DNA of 63,949 nt from Paenibacillus brevis (GCF_018919145.1 NZ_JAHLQJ010000024.1:1-63949), one strand, 5' to 3'; positions 7,396 through 16,970 are shown, counted from the first letter of the stretch. The notes: generated by a model from the letters alone, not told the origin. A program made the numbers and translations.

Positions 7396-9363
7396 ATGAA
7401 TAAACAGCCATTGCCTAAAAGCTTAAGGACCATTGATTTGAACAAAGTACGCATTCAAGACAGCTATTGGTCACCGTATGTTACGCTGGTTAAAGACACG
7501 GTCATCCCTTATCAATGGGACGCATTGAACGACCGGGTAGCTGATGCGGAGCCCAGCCACGCCATTAAGAACTTTCGCATTTCAGCCGGCTTGCAGGATG
7601 GCGAATTTCACGGATTTGTATTTCAGGATACGGATCTGTACAAATGGCTGGAGGCGGTCGGCTATTCGCTGGCTTCTTATCCCGATCCTGATCTGGAAGC
7701 GATTGCAGATGAAGCGATCGAGTTGATTGCAGCGGCACAGCAAGAAGATGGTTATATCAATACCTACTACACCGTCAAAGAACCAGGCAACCGGTTAACC
7801 AATCTGACCGAATGCCATGAGATGTACACGATCGGCCATATGATCGAGGCTGCAGTAGCTTATGCTTCCAGCACCGGAAAGACCGCCTTGCTGGAAGTGG
7901 CCCGTAAGGCAGCAGACTTCATCGACCGGCACTTTGGTCCGGGAGGAGATCAAATTCAAGGCTATGACGGGCACCAGGAAATCGAGATGGCGCTGATCAA
8001 GCTGTATGAGTATACAGGCGAGGAGCGTTACTTGAATCTCAGCTACTACTTGATTAACGAACGCGGTCAAAAGCCCAGCTTCTTCCTTGAAGAATGGAAC
8101 CGGCGCGGCGGAATCAGTCACTGGTCTCCCGGCAATCCGCAGAAAACCGCTCCTGATTTCAGTTATTTTCAGGCCCACAAGCCCGTACGCGAACAGGAGG
8201 TTGCCGTAGGCCACGCGGTTCGGGCCGTCTACATGTATACGGCTATGGCCGAATTAGCGATATATAAGGACGATGCCGAGCTCCTTGCTGCCTGTAAGCG
8301 CCTGTGGAATAACATTGTCCGCAAGCAGTTATATATTAACGGAAGCATCGGATCCACGCATCAAGGCGAAGCCTTCACCTTTGATTATGATCTTCCGAAT
8401 GAAACGAACTACTCGGAGACCTGCGCCTCTATCGGGCTTATCTTCTTCGCCCGCCGCATGCTTCAAGCGGAGCCAAACAGCGAATATGCCGACATCATGG
8501 AGCGGGCGCTTTATAACACGGTGACGGCTGGCATTGCAAGTGATGGCAAGCATTATTTCTATGTCAATCCGATGGAAGTATGGCCGGCTGCCAGCGAGGG
8601 CAACCCCGATCGCCGTCACGTGAAATCCGTCAGACAAAAATGGTACGGCTGCGCCTGCTGTCCGCCGAACGTGGCAAGATTGTTATCCTCATTGGGCCAA
8701 TATATTTATACAACCCGCCAGAATACGATCTACACACACCTGTATATCGGTAATGAAGCCCAGTTGGAGCTTGAAGACACTAAGGCTTTAATTACAATGG
8801 ACAGCAGGCTCCCTTGGCACGGACAAGTAAGCTTGAACATATCGCAGCTTGAGGGTAGCGGTCATTTTACGCTTGCTCTGAGAATCCCTTCCTGGACTGA
8901 TAGCAGCACCATCACCGTAAACGGATCCCCAGTCCAGCCGGAAATTCATGATGGTTACGCCCATATTAAGCACGATTGGTCCGTCGGTGATGTGCTGTCC
9001 GTAGATTTTTCGCTTTCGGCACGACGCGTCTATGCCAACCCTCTTGTCCGGGCGAATGCCGGGAAGGTCGCGTTGCAGCGGGGACCGCTTCTGTACTGCC
9101 TTGAGGAAGCGGACAACGGCGCAGTTCTAAGCTCTCTGTCCCTGCCGCACGACTCGGAAATACGTGAAGTGCAAGGCCAGTGGCATCCGGAGCTGATCGT
9201 TCTGGAAGCTGACGGATACCGGACCGGGAATGGAGAAGCTCAAGAAGCCCCTCTCTATTCCACCTCGGCTTCCGAGCGGATACCGCAGAAGATCACTGCC
9301 GTTCCTTATACACTGTGGGGCAACCGCAAGCCTGGGGAAATGCAGATTTGGGTCCGCGAATAA
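7396..9363 (+). CDS. glycoside hydrolase family 127 beta-L-arabinofuranosidase
   Basis: A 655-residue DUF1680/GH127 protein with no signal peptide, so it acts inside the cell. The zinc-binding catalytic motif is visible as GCACCPPNVARLL at about residue 416-428, with the Glu residues of the (alpha/alpha)6 barrel upstream (NETNYSETCA). Family members release L-arabinofuranose from beta-linked arabino-oligosaccharides such as those of hydroxyproline-rich plant glycoproteins. The start has GGAGAG upstream, and the divergent AraC gene is the likely regulator. This gene pair suggests use of plant cell-wall material. Confidence 0.92.
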   Translation: MNKQPLPKSLRTIDLNKVRIQDSYWSPYVTLVKDTVIPYQWDALNDRVADAEPSHAIKNFRISAGLQDGEFHGFVFQDTDLYKWLEAVGYSLASYPDPDLEAIADEAIELIAAAQQEDGYINTYYTVKEPGNRLTNLTECHEMYTIGHMIEAAVAYASSTGKTALLEVARKAADFIDRHFGPGGDQIQGYDGHQEIEMALIKLYEYTGEERYLNLSYYLINERGQKPSFFLEEWNRRGGISHWSPGNPQKTAPDFSYFQAHKPVREQEVAVGHAVRAVYMYTAMAELAIYKDDAELLAACKRLWNNIVRKQLYINGSIGSTHQGEAFTFDYDLPNETNYSETCASIGLIFFARRMLQAEPNSEYADIMERALYNTVTAGIASDGKHYFYVNPMEVWPAASEGNPDRRHVKSVRQKWYGCACCPPNVARLLSSLGQYIYTTRQNTIYTHLYIGNEAQLELEDTKALITMDSRLPWHGQVSLNISQLEGSGHFTLALRIPSWTDSSTITVNGSPVQPEIHDGYAHIKHDWSVGDVLSVDFSLSARRVYANPLVRANAGKVALQRGPLLYCLEEADNGAVLSSLSLPHDSEIREVQGQWHPELIVLEADGYRTGNGEAQEAPLYSTSASERIPQKITAVPYTLWGNRKPGEMQIWVRE

Positions 9364-9374
9364 CAACTAACATC

Positions 9375-9420
9375 AAAAGCCTCTTCAGCCCGTCAGATTC
9401 CTAGGGCGGGAGAGGCTTTT
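9375..9420 (+). terminator. terminator of the GH127 gene
   Basis: AAAAGCCTCT and AGAGGCTTTT pair around an inner GCCC/GGGC stem, followed by a T-containing tail. It begins 12 bp after the stop codon. Confidence 0.85.
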
Positions 9421-9428
9421 ATAAAAAT

Positions 9429-9460
9429 AAAAAAACACCTCTGCCTACAGGCAAAGATGT
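9429..9460 (-). terminator. terminator of the SRP RNA gene
   Basis: On the minus strand CATCTTTGCCT and AGGCAGAGGTG form a hairpin followed by seven T, just past the 3' end of the SRP RNA. Confidence 0.85.
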
Positions 9461-9474
9461 ATTCTTAGTAAATT

Positions 9475-9748
9475 TAAACCGTGCACCTGTTATTGATCGT
9501 TGCGATCCAAGCGGCACCTCTGAGGCGCAACTCGGGACAGGCTCCCCTCCGGCACAAGAGTGGGACTGCTTATGGCTGCTTCCTTCCGGACCTGACCAGG
9601 TTCACAATTACTCATTGCGGAGGACCCGTCCGTCAACGTCTGCCGCAGAGACCAAGCCTCACATCGACAAGACCGCTAACAGGACTTCAACCTCGCTATA
9701 GCGGATTGCGAGTTACAGGGCACCGCTACCTCCCCATCTAGCACGGTG
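9475..9748 (-). ncRNA. ffs: signal recognition particle RNA, long Bacillus type
   Basis: The minus strand carries the conserved apical domain GGTCCGGAAGGAAGCAGCC (GGAA tetraloop and Ffh-binding internal loops) inside an RNA of about 270 nt, the size of the Bacillus scRNA with an Alu domain. The ends pair: CCGTGC near the 5' end (about 9741-9746) with GCACGG at the 3' end (9479-9484). A -10 TATACT lies at 9755-9760. In B. subtilis this gene directly precedes dnaX; here the GH18, AraC and GH127 genes separate them. Confidence 0.95.
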
Positions 9749-9827
9749 AAATTAAGTATAGCCCATGCCTGTTCAAAAAGCAACCCGGAGGCAAAAGTTG
9801 GCTCTGCCCCATTCCCCTTCCGCTCTC

Positions 9828-10571
9828 CTATTCCGTTATTGCCCTGTCCTCGGCTTCAGGCTCTGCCTTGCTCGAGATCATCGAGTAGCCTATCCCCGAA
9901 TAGGTCTTGATCACTTCCAGATAATGATCGCAGCCGGCCTGCTTCAGCTTCTTGCGGATACGCGCCACCGCTACTCTTAAATACTCAATTTCATTGCAAT
10001 AGTCCGGCCCCCAGACCGTCGTCAAAATTTGATCATGACTAATAATCTTGTTCATATGCATTCCCAAAAGCTCGAGAATCAAATATTCGATATTGGTCAG
10101 CTTCACTTCATTGCCTTTAACATAGGCGCGCTTCTGGGCGATATTGATCTCTAGGTTATAGGTGGTGATTCGGCTCTCCTCGCGGCTCAGCTCATAATGG
10201 ACCTTAGTTCTGCGCAGTACTGCCTTCACCCTTGCAAACAGCTCGTCCAGCGAGAACGGCTTCGTCAAATAATCATCCGCCTCCAGATCGAAGGCCTGAA
10301 GCATATCGTCCGACGCACTGCGCGCCGTCAGGAAGATCACCGGCACCTTGCTGAACTTGCGAAGCTGCTTCAGCACCGTGAAGCCGTCCATATTAGGCAT
10401 CATGACATCCAGCAGCACCAGATCCGGCTCATGCAGGTCGAACTCCTCCAAAAACTGCTCGCCGTTGGAAAACGTGCAAACCTGATAATTAAAGGACAGC
10501 AGATTGGCTTTAATAAACCGAACGATTTTCGGCTCATCATCAACGATTGCAATTTTGTAGTTATTTCTCAT
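9828..10571 (-). CDS. OmpR/PhoB-family response regulator
   Basis: A 247-residue two-domain regulator. The receiver has the acidic pair DDE (about 11-13), the phosphoacceptor Asp in LVLLDVMMP (about 55), Thr in FLTA and Lys in TKPF. The C-terminal winged helix includes LTNIEYLILELL and ends in TYSGIGYSM. It lies ten bases after the sensor kinase stop with its own AGGAGGG site, so the two form one operon. The targets are unknown. The neighbouring amidohydrolase-transporter-FdrA locus is the obvious candidate, but a terminator at 12138-12172 separates them. Confidence 0.92.
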   Translation of the reverse strand: MRNNYKIAIVDDEPKIVRFIKANLLSFNYQVCTFSNGEQFLEEFDLHEPDLVLLDVMMPNMDGFTVLKQLRKFSKVPVIFLTARSASDDMLQAFDLEADDYLTKPFSLDELFARVKAVLRRTKVHYELSREESRITTYNLEINIAQKRAYVKGNEVKLTNIEYLILELLGMHMNKIISHDQILTTVWGPDYCNEIEYLRVAVARIRKKLKQAGCDHYLEVIKTYSGIGYSMISSKAEPEAEDRAITE

Positions 10572-10580
10572 GTTGCCCTC

Positions 10581-12050
10581 CTATGGAGCTTGGATAAGCG
10601 GCAGCTTTACGGTAAAGGTGCTTCCTTCCTTCAACCGGCTCTGTACATAAATATCGCCGCCATGCTCGCGAATCAATCCTTGACTAATCGATAGCCCCAG
10701 GCCCGAGCCCCCGCTTTTTCTTGCTGCCGAGATATCAACCCGGTAGAAGCGGTCAAAGATTTTCTTCTGGTTTTTTTCCGAAATGCCTATTCCGTTATCA
10801 TTTACTTCTATAATAATAAACTCATCATCATGGTGAATGTCGATGGTAATTTTCTTCTTCTCGGCAACATTGTAGGTAAGTCCGTTCATAATCAAATTGA
10901 TAAGCACCTGTCTAAGCCGGGCTTCGTCTCCGTATAATAACGGAAATTTGGAGTTCGTATCGTAATTGAATACGATCTCTCCTTGACTCATTACCTTTTC
11001 AGGCAACTGATTCAGCGTGCCCTTAATTAGCTTGAACAGCGGGAAAAAGTCTTGGTGCAGCAGCAGCGTGCCGGTCTCGATCTTCTTCACATCCATCCAG
11101 ACATCGATCAACTCTTGCAAATGCAGGACATCCTCATGAATCCCCAGCAGTAAATCATTGGAGAAGGACTCGTCCCACTGATTCGATATCCCCCGCAGCA
11201 AGGTCTCTACGCTGCCTCTAATATTTGTTAACGGTGTCTTGAATTCATGGCTGGCGATCGAAATCAGATTGCTTTTGATTTGATCGATCTCGTATTCCTT
11301 CGTAATATCCCTGATGCTGTATACGTTGCCAAAGGGCTCGCTATTTTCATAAACCGCAAATTTTTTGACTTCAAAATAGCGTATTTTTCCCGGAGCCTGC
11401 ACCTTGATACGGATCTGGGCATCATCCTTTGCGGCAAATTCCTCGATATCCGACGACTCCAGCTCGTTGATTTGCACAAACATTTTAAATAATTGATTCT
11501 CATTAATAACCGTCTTGCCGTCATTATAGGCTTTGATAAACTTCACGAAGGCCTCGTTCTGATGAATCACGTTCTTTCGTACGTTAAGCAGGACAATGCC
11601 GTCGGACATGCTGTTGAGCAGGTTGTCGAGCTTATAGAGCCAATCCCGATAGAGATAGGAATTCAGCTTGGCCTGATACAGGGAGCTAAACAGATTAGCC
11701 AGGGAGATTAGACGCTCCGGCGGCTCATGCTGGATATCTGACCGCCCTCCATCGTCAAATACAATTTTACCGTTCTCCACCTCGTGAACATGAATGGAAT
11801 GCACAATCGGATGACAATGGGGAAAGCGCCCCTCCAGAAAATCTTCCCACGCCTCGCCCTGATGAACCAGGCCGTCCGCAGTGATAGAATAGTCAGGAAA
11901 CCAACAGCTGACCTCATAGCTCGTCAAATTCTGCAGCTCCTTCAGGCACTCCTTCAGGAACAGCTCCTTCCCTACATATCCCTGCGCACGGGAGCCAAAT
12001 CGGTCATCCAAGTTATTCTGTTCGCTCAAACCGCTTGTGTTTGGGAGCAT
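10581..12050 (-). CDS. soluble PAS-domain sensor histidine kinase
   Basis: A 489-residue kinase with no membrane segment, so it senses a cytoplasmic signal. An N-terminal region of about 140 residues of unrecognised type comes first (with Cys/His residues in SCWFPDY and FPHCHPIVH), then a PAS domain (about 140-255, LLNSMSDGIVLLN). HisKA follows with the phospho-acceptor His in SIASHEFKTPLT, then an HATPase domain with N, G1 and G2 boxes (LINLIMNGLTYN, DNGIGI, GSGLGLSI). The AGGAGA site supports the start. It is co-transcribed with the response regulator. The N-terminal domain is the likely ligand sensor. Confidence 0.9.
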   Translation of the reverse strand: MLPNTSGLSEQNNLDDRFGSRAQGYVGKELFLKECLKELQNLTSYEVSCWFPDYSITADGLVHQGEAWEDFLEGRFPHCHPIVHSIHVHEVENGKIVFDDGGRSDIQHEPPERLISLANLFSSLYQAKLNSYLYRDWLYKLDNLLNSMSDGIVLLNVRKNVIHQNEAFVKFIKAYNDGKTVINENQLFKMFVQINELESSDIEEFAAKDDAQIRIKVQAPGKIRYFEVKKFAVYENSEPFGNVYSIRDITKEYEIDQIKSNLISIASHEFKTPLTNIRGSVETLLRGISNQWDESFSNDLLLGIHEDVLHLQELIDVWMDVKKIETGTLLLHQDFFPLFKLIKGTLNQLPEKVMSQGEIVFNYDTNSKFPLLYGDEARLRQVLINLIMNGLTYNVAEKKKITIDIHHDDEFIIIEVNDNGIGISEKNQKKIFDRFYRVDISAARKSGGSGLGLSISQGLIREHGGDIYVQSRLKEGSTFTVKLPLIQAP

Positions 12051-12137
12051 CGTCCGGTCTCCTTTGAGATAAGTTCATTCGTTGATTTCTACCTATTTTA
12101 AATCATTTGCGGCCATACTTCTAAAAAAGAGAAACGG

Positions 12138-12172
12138 AAAAACTCCATATTCCAGCTTACAGAATATGGAGT
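12138..12172 (-). terminator. terminator of the amidohydrolase operon
   Basis: ACTCCATATTC and GAATATGGAGT form a perfect 11-bp stem followed by TTTTT on the minus strand. It marks the end of the catabolic operon, 12 bp past the stop at 12184. Confidence 0.9.
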
Positions 12173-12183
12173 GCGTATATAGA

Positions 12184-13407
12184 CTAAGCGTTAACTTTAA
12201 CCTGGCGTACCGTCTCAACGGTCACTTTACCGTTCTTGACGACAAACAATCTGGCTGGCATATCGATAATGGCATTAGTTACTGATGCCGTATCCAGCAG
12301 CACGAGATCCGCGTTGTTGCCGACCTGAATGCCATACCCCTTCAAATCCAAAGCTTTGGCAGGATTTGTGGTAATCATCGGCAGAACCGTATGCAGATCA
12401 TCCGCTCCGCCCAAATGAGCGGCCGGGATCGCGATCATGGCTGTCAGCATTAAATCGCCGTTGCCATAAGGCGTGAATGCGTTGCGGATATTATTTGTCG
12501 CGATACACATATTTACGCCGCCGTCGCGGAGCAGACGAATCGGGGTTACCGTACGGCGTACATTGTAGGCATCATTGCGTGCCCCAAGATGCAGGTCCGT
12601 GCACGGAAGGCTCATCACGCTGATCTGAGCTTCATGCATCTTCTCGATAATCGGCATCAGCTGCTCGCGCGGCATTGCGGCGATACTGGTCAAATGGCCG
12701 ACCGATACCTTGCCCACGAAGCCTTCGGCAATCGTCTTCTCGGCTACGTAATCGATAGTCGTACCTTCGGCGTTATCTTTGAAATCCTGATGGAGATCAA
12801 TCGGCTTATTGTACTTTTTCGCAAGCTCGAATACAAAGTCGATATGCTCTTTGGCCGAGAGATCATTATAAGGGACTCCGCCGACAATGTCGCAGCCCAT
12901 AGCCATAGCTTCGTGCATCATCTTGTCGGTGCCAGGCGCCTTAAAGATCCCCTCTTGCGGGAAGGCAACGACCTGGATGTCCATCAGATTCTTATATTCC
13001 TCGCGAAGCTCCAGAATAACTTCCAGACCGGCAAATCCCTGGGATGGATCGAATTCAGAATGCGTCCGCAAATGCGTTGTTCCGTTCTTAACCAGCATGT
13101 CCAAGGTTCTCCGCGCCCGGTCACGAATGTCGTCTTTCGTGAACGTCGGCTTCAATTGAGCCGTAACGGAGATGGCTTCCTGCAAGGTACCCGATTTATT
13201 CGGCAAGCGATTCGCGATGAGCGCCTTATCCAAATGAAGATGGCTTTCGACCAGGCCGGGAATCAGCACCTTCCCATCGGCTTCGATGATTCGGGCGGCC
13301 TCTCCTGCGATATTGGATTCTATTCCAATGATCTTTCCGTTTTCAATCGCAATGTCGCACAGTTCCGTGCTATCGTCTATTCTCGCTTGTTTAATCAAGA
13401 TGTCCAT
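12184..13407 (-). CDS. cytosine deaminase-clade amidohydrolase with altered active site
   Basis: A 407-residue metal-dependent hydrolase (COG0402/CodA clade). It keeps the first metal motif HLHLDK (about 58-63), the third-strand His (IDLHQD, about 200) and the next His (VGHL). Two catalytic positions of CodA differ: the proton-shuttle motif HCDE reads HQDF, and the metal-liganding Asp pair in GHDDVFDPW reads ATNNIRNAF. A deaminase assignment is therefore unsafe; a cyclic amide or ureide hydrolase is possible. It ends an operon with carbamate kinase and a transporter, resembling the E. coli yahE-F-G-I-J set, where YahJ is the hydrolase. The substrate is unknown. Confidence 0.8.
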   Translation of the reverse strand: MDILIKQARIDDSTELCDIAIENGKIIGIESNIAGEAARIIEADGKVLIPGLVESHLHLDKALIANRLPNKSGTLQEAISVTAQLKPTFTKDDIRDRARRTLDMLVKNGTTHLRTHSEFDPSQGFAGLEVILELREEYKNLMDIQVVAFPQEGIFKAPGTDKMMHEAMAMGCDIVGGVPYNDLSAKEHIDFVFELAKKYNKPIDLHQDFKDNAEGTTIDYVAEKTIAEGFVGKVSVGHLTSIAAMPREQLMPIIEKMHEAQISVMSLPCTDLHLGARNDAYNVRRTVTPIRLLRDGGVNMCIATNNIRNAFTPYGNGDLMLTAMIAIPAAHLGGADDLHTVLPMITTNPAKALDLKGYGIQVGNNADLVLLDTASVTNAIIDMPARLFVVKNGKVTVETVRQVKVNA

Positions 13408-13443
13408 TGTATACCCCTCCTACTTGAATGTCTGAAAGACTAT

Positions 13444-14811
13444 CTATCCGAAGATCAATGAGAGAACCAAGAGAATGACCATGGCCAGACCAACCCATTT
13501 TCCGTTGCCCTTCACCACTTGGAGAATCGGGATTTGGAAGCCGGAGGACAGGGCCTGCATCGTGATATTAACAAAGCTCAATTGGCTTCCCAGACCAACC
13601 CCCATCGCAACGAAACCGAAGGCCATAGGTGAAAATCCCAAAGTAACTGCTATCGGCAGTACCAGTGTCAGGATGGAACCTACATAAGCACCTGCCGGAA
13701 TACCGACCAGAATACCCGCCAGTACGGCAACGGGAACCACAATGGCCGAAGGGGCTTCCGCCGCAACGCTTGAGATCGCCGCAAATGCGCCGGTCTGGCC
13801 GATCATATTGATGAATGCCAGGAAGATACCTACGCTGAACAACCGGGTCAAGATATAAGTAGAGCCGTCAACCATCGATTCAAGAGATTTATTAAGCGTA
13901 AACTTCGTGCACAAGAAAATCAAACCAACGGTGACCATGGTGTACACAAGCGGTGTGAACAAGCTGTACCCGATCGCTTTGTTGATCATCGGCCCCAGGA
14001 TAACGGAAGCCAGCAGGAAAACCGCCGGAATCGTCATTTTGAACAGTTGCTTATTGTTCATACCCGCATATTCGCTGCTCTCTTCGCCAACGAACAGAGC
14101 TTTTCTCCGCTTAGCTCCCCAGAATGCAATCGCAATTCCAAGGATTACGAAGCCCAGAGTGAACAGACGCATCTCAGCAACATAATCCGCTACCGGGATC
14201 CCGGAAAGCTTGGATACGATTCCCGACTCCAGAGATGCAGGGGATGTTGTAAAGCTGACTGCCGATACGATCGACATGGCTGCAATCACTTCCGGAATGG
14301 CTCCCAGTGCCGCAAACGCCAGCGGTGCAATAACCATCGCGCTTCCGCCGCCGATTCCCGACATGTAAGTTGCAGCTGCTTGAAGAAGCACGATAAATGC
14401 CGCGAAATATTCAACGCGTCCCTTGATCCCTCTACGAACCAAGGTCAGAGCTGAGGTATAACCCCCGGATTTGAATACGGCCATCGCGACCGCCGAATTA
14501 ATGATCGGCACTGTAATCGAGAGCATACCAGGAATCGAATCCAGGAAATGCTGGTTAGCTTCCTGAAGCGATATACCGCCGATAATCATTGCCATAACAC
14601 CGCCGACCAAGCCGGCCGCGATCATGTCTACTTTCAAAAAGAGCAGTACCAGAATAACAATCAGCGGCAAGATCGTTAACAGCGCATACCATCCGGTTGG
14701 TGTTGTGACCTCCGCACTAATAGAGTCTGCCGCGAAGACTTGCAAGGGCAGCGTCAGCAACAAGAATGCCGCAAAGATCATGGCTGGGAAACGGAGTTTT
14801 TTTGTTTTCAT
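13444..14811 (-). CDS. multi-pass membrane transporter of unknown substrate
   Basis: A 455-residue protein with about 11-12 hydrophobic segments, glycine-rich loops (MSGIGGGSAMVIAPLAF, VSFTTSPASLESGI) and two similar halves, as in ion-transporter-superfamily (anion/citrate-like) carriers. The N-terminus looks like a cleavable signal (LPLQVFAADS). The start at 14811 has AAAGGTG upstream; longer reading frames add non-membrane residues without a site. It sits between carbamate kinase and the amidohydrolase, so it probably imports the substrate of this pathway. The precise transporter family was not recognised. Confidence 0.75.
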   Translation of the reverse strand: MKTKKLRFPAMIFAAFLLLTLPLQVFAADSISAEVTTPTGWYALLTILPLIVILVLLFLKVDMIAAGLVGGVMAMIIGGISLQEANQHFLDSIPGMLSITVPIINSAVAMAVFKSGGYTSALTLVRRGIKGRVEYFAAFIVLLQAAATYMSGIGGGSAMVIAPLAFAALGAIPEVIAAMSIVSAVSFTTSPASLESGIVSKLSGIPVADYVAEMRLFTLGFVILGIAIAFWGAKRRKALFVGEESSEYAGMNNKQLFKMTIPAVFLLASVILGPMINKAIGYSLFTPLVYTMVTVGLIFLCTKFTLNKSLESMVDGSTYILTRLFSVGIFLAFINMIGQTGAFAAISSVAAEAPSAIVVPVAVLAGILVGIPAGAYVGSILTLVLPIAVTLGFSPMAFGFVAMGVGLGSQLSFVNITMQALSSGFQIPILQVVKGNGKWVGLAMVILLVLSLIFG

Positions 14812-14824
14812 AATTTGCACCTTT

Positions 14825-15793
14825 CTATGGCAGTTTATGATTCGATGAATCTGTATTTGGAACGATCCAGGTACCTGACTTACCTTCAAGTGCGTCGGCC
14901 AATTTATCGATGGAAGTAATAATGACATTTTTGCCGCCATTCTTGAGGAAGAGAATTGCTGCTTCAATTTTAGGTCCCATGCTGCCTTTCGGGAACTGCC
15001 CTTCATTCAGATAACCGGTCGCCTCATCCAGCGTGATCCGTTCCAGATTCATCTGGTTCGGCTTTCCGAAGTTGATGGCAACCTGAGACACACCGGTTAG
15101 GATGAACAAGTAGTCTGCACCAATCTCTGCGGCAAGCAATGCGCTGGCAAAGTCTTTGTCCACGACGGCCTCTACCCCTTTAAGCTGCCCATCGTGATTA
15201 ACTACCGGAATCCCGCCACCACCTACTGTAATGACCGTTAAATTCTTGGACAACAGGGCTTCAATTGCATCCTTCTCAATAATTTGGGAAGGGACGGGTG
15301 ATGGCACAACATGTCTGTACCCTCTGCCGCTATCCTCCACATAAGGGAATGCTTCTCCCTCTGCAAAAGCCTTGTCCAACATTTCTTTGGTATAGAACGG
15401 ACCGATCGGCTTAGTCGGTTGGTGGAATGCCGGGTCATCTTCCGATACCTGCACCTGTGTCACTAATGAAACCGCTTTCTTGTTTGACCCGCGGCTGGCC
15501 AGCATATTTGTAATCGTTTGCTGAATTAGGTAACCCAAATTGCCCTGCGATTCAGCTCCATACACATCGAGAGGAAACATCGGAAGAACGTCCGCAGACA
15601 ATCTCGCCTTGACGATAGAATTGCCCACTTGCGGTCCATTGCCATGCGTAACGACAACCTGATGTCCTTGCTCGATCAGGTCGACAATCGGGGCACAGCT
15701 CTGTTCAATATTCGCTTTTTGTTCCGCAATCGTTCCTTTTTGACCCTCTTGGATGATGGCGTTTCCGCCAATGGCTATAAGCATTTTTCCCAT
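14825..15793 (-). CDS. carbamate kinase
   Basis: A 322-residue amino-acid-kinase-fold enzyme. The motifs IAIGGNAII (about 5-13), VVTHGNGPQVGN (about 46-57), VGGGGIPVV (about 210), VVDKDFASALLA and MGPKIEAAILFL are characteristic of ArcC-type kinases. Catabolic carbamate kinase converts carbamoyl phosphate plus ADP to ATP, CO2 and ammonia. The start at 15793 has GGAGAGG seven bases upstream. No arginine deiminase genes are nearby; instead it follows FdrA-DUF1116-DUF2877, which points to carbamoyl phosphate made by a three-protein transcarbamylase, as in allantoin catabolism (AllK with AllFGH). Confidence 0.93.
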   Translation of the reverse strand: MGKMLIAIGGNAIIQEGQKGTIAEQKANIEQSCAPIVDLIEQGHQVVVTHGNGPQVGNSIVKARLSADVLPMFPLDVYGAESQGNLGYLIQQTITNMLASRGSNKKAVSLVTQVQVSEDDPAFHQPTKPIGPFYTKEMLDKAFAEGEAFPYVEDSGRGYRHVVPSPVPSQIIEKDAIEALLSKNLTVITVGGGGIPVVNHDGQLKGVEAVVDKDFASALLAAEIGADYLFILTGVSQVAINFGKPNQMNLERITLDEATGYLNEGQFPKGSMGPKIEAAILFLKNGGKNVIITSIDKLADALEGKSGTWIVPNTDSSNHKLP

Positions 15794-16058
15794 AATAAAC
15801 CTCTCCATTTGAAACTGAATAAGATAGCTATCTATACCTTTATGATACGTACCGAGTACCCTGAAATCTAATCAAAAGATCATTAAAATAATCGGTGCTA
15901 CGACTTCAAAAAAATAAAAATATCATAACAAAACAAAGCGAAATCAACCTCTAAATCCCTGATTTTGACATGAGCGGCAAGAAATGATGAGGAGGAGTCG
16001 GCGAGCCTGCAAGGTACTCAACAGAGTTCATCCTCTGCTAGCCCGCGCCTTCCCCATA

Positions 16059-16970
16059 TTAAAAACCTATAACATTTTTGTATGACAAAATAGCAAACCA
16101 AAGTCCGAAATACGTATCGACCCCGGAGGTGCTGCCAACGTTCAGCAAGGCTTCCGCGCACTCTTCAAGATCGAAATCCGGCATCTCCAGCAAGGAGGCC
16201 AGCAGATCCAGAATAACGGTGCTGAAATCTCCCGGGCAAGCGCTGTAATAATAATTGACGCTGACCTGGGTTGTTAAGGCGGTCAACTCTTGCAGCAGCA
16301 ATCTCACCGTCCGGGATACGCCGGAATCGGCCAGCCCCAGCAAATGCTCAATCGCCATGATGCCGACGAGGAAATCGTCTCCGCTAGGCGTCAAGCCCTG
16401 GCCTCGGCCTATAAAATATTTGACCAGGCTGGTGTCCAGCGGAAGGTTCGGGGTCTTCAAGGCCTGTGACAGCGATGCTAATTGCCGTTCTAGCTCAGAG
16501 TCCCCCTCAGTCCCAGCCGGCCATGACAGGATACTCTCCAGTGACAGACCCAGCCCGGGCTCTTTTGTAATTCGAACGGCCATTTCGCCCAACCGGGCAG
16601 CCCAGCCATTCAAATCGGGAGCTGTTCCTGGCGGCGGTTCCAGACGGCAGTGAAATTCTTGCATCAACAAAATATGGATATGAACATTGCAGTTGACGAA
16701 AGAGAGCCGCTTTCTTAAGCCGTTCCATTCTACAACCTCACCGATAAAGGTCTCCGCGGCCAGGCGATCATACAAGTAAGACTCGATATGAATACCGAAC
16801 GGCACGCCATTGCCATATTCTGTCCCTACGAATACCAGATAGTCACCAAAAGAAATATTAAGTCCATTCGTAAAGATGCTATGAACCACACCCAAGCTCC
16901 TGGTCTGACTCAAGAAACCGACCGAAGAACTATAACGCCCCCTGGAAATGAACGTAGCCGGATAAAGCAT
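16059..16970 (-). CDS. DUF2877 protein (AllH/YlbF/YahE type)
   Basis: A 303-residue protein with the DUF2877 hallmark GRGQGLTPSGDDFLVG at about residue 197-212. Its start overlaps the stop of the DUF1116 gene (TAATG), so the two are coupled in translation. In E. coli the homologue is reported as the third component of oxamate carbamoyltransferase (AllFGH). It is followed by a 265-bp gap before carbamate kinase, without a clear terminator. The biochemical role of this subunit here is inferred from neighbours. Confidence 0.85.
   Translation of the reverse strand: MLYPATFISRGRYSSSVGFLSQTRSLGVVHSIFTNGLNISFGDYLVFVGTEYGNGVPFGIHIESYLYDRLAAETFIGEVVEWNGLRKRLSFVNCNVHIHILLMQEFHCRLEPPPGTAPDLNGWAARLGEMAVRITKEPGLGLSLESILSWPAGTEGDSELERQLASLSQALKTPNLPLDTSLVKYFIGRGQGLTPSGDDFLVGIMAIEHLLGLADSGVSRTVRLLLQELTALTTQVSVNYYYSACPGDFSTVILDLLASLLEMPDFDLEECAEALLNVGSTSGVDTYFGLWFAILSYKNVIGF

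Noticed and set aside
9481..9741. 86-codon frame on the plus strand over 9.5-9.7 kb
   Set aside because: The DNA is the SRP RNA gene on the minus strand, with conserved apical loop and paired ends.
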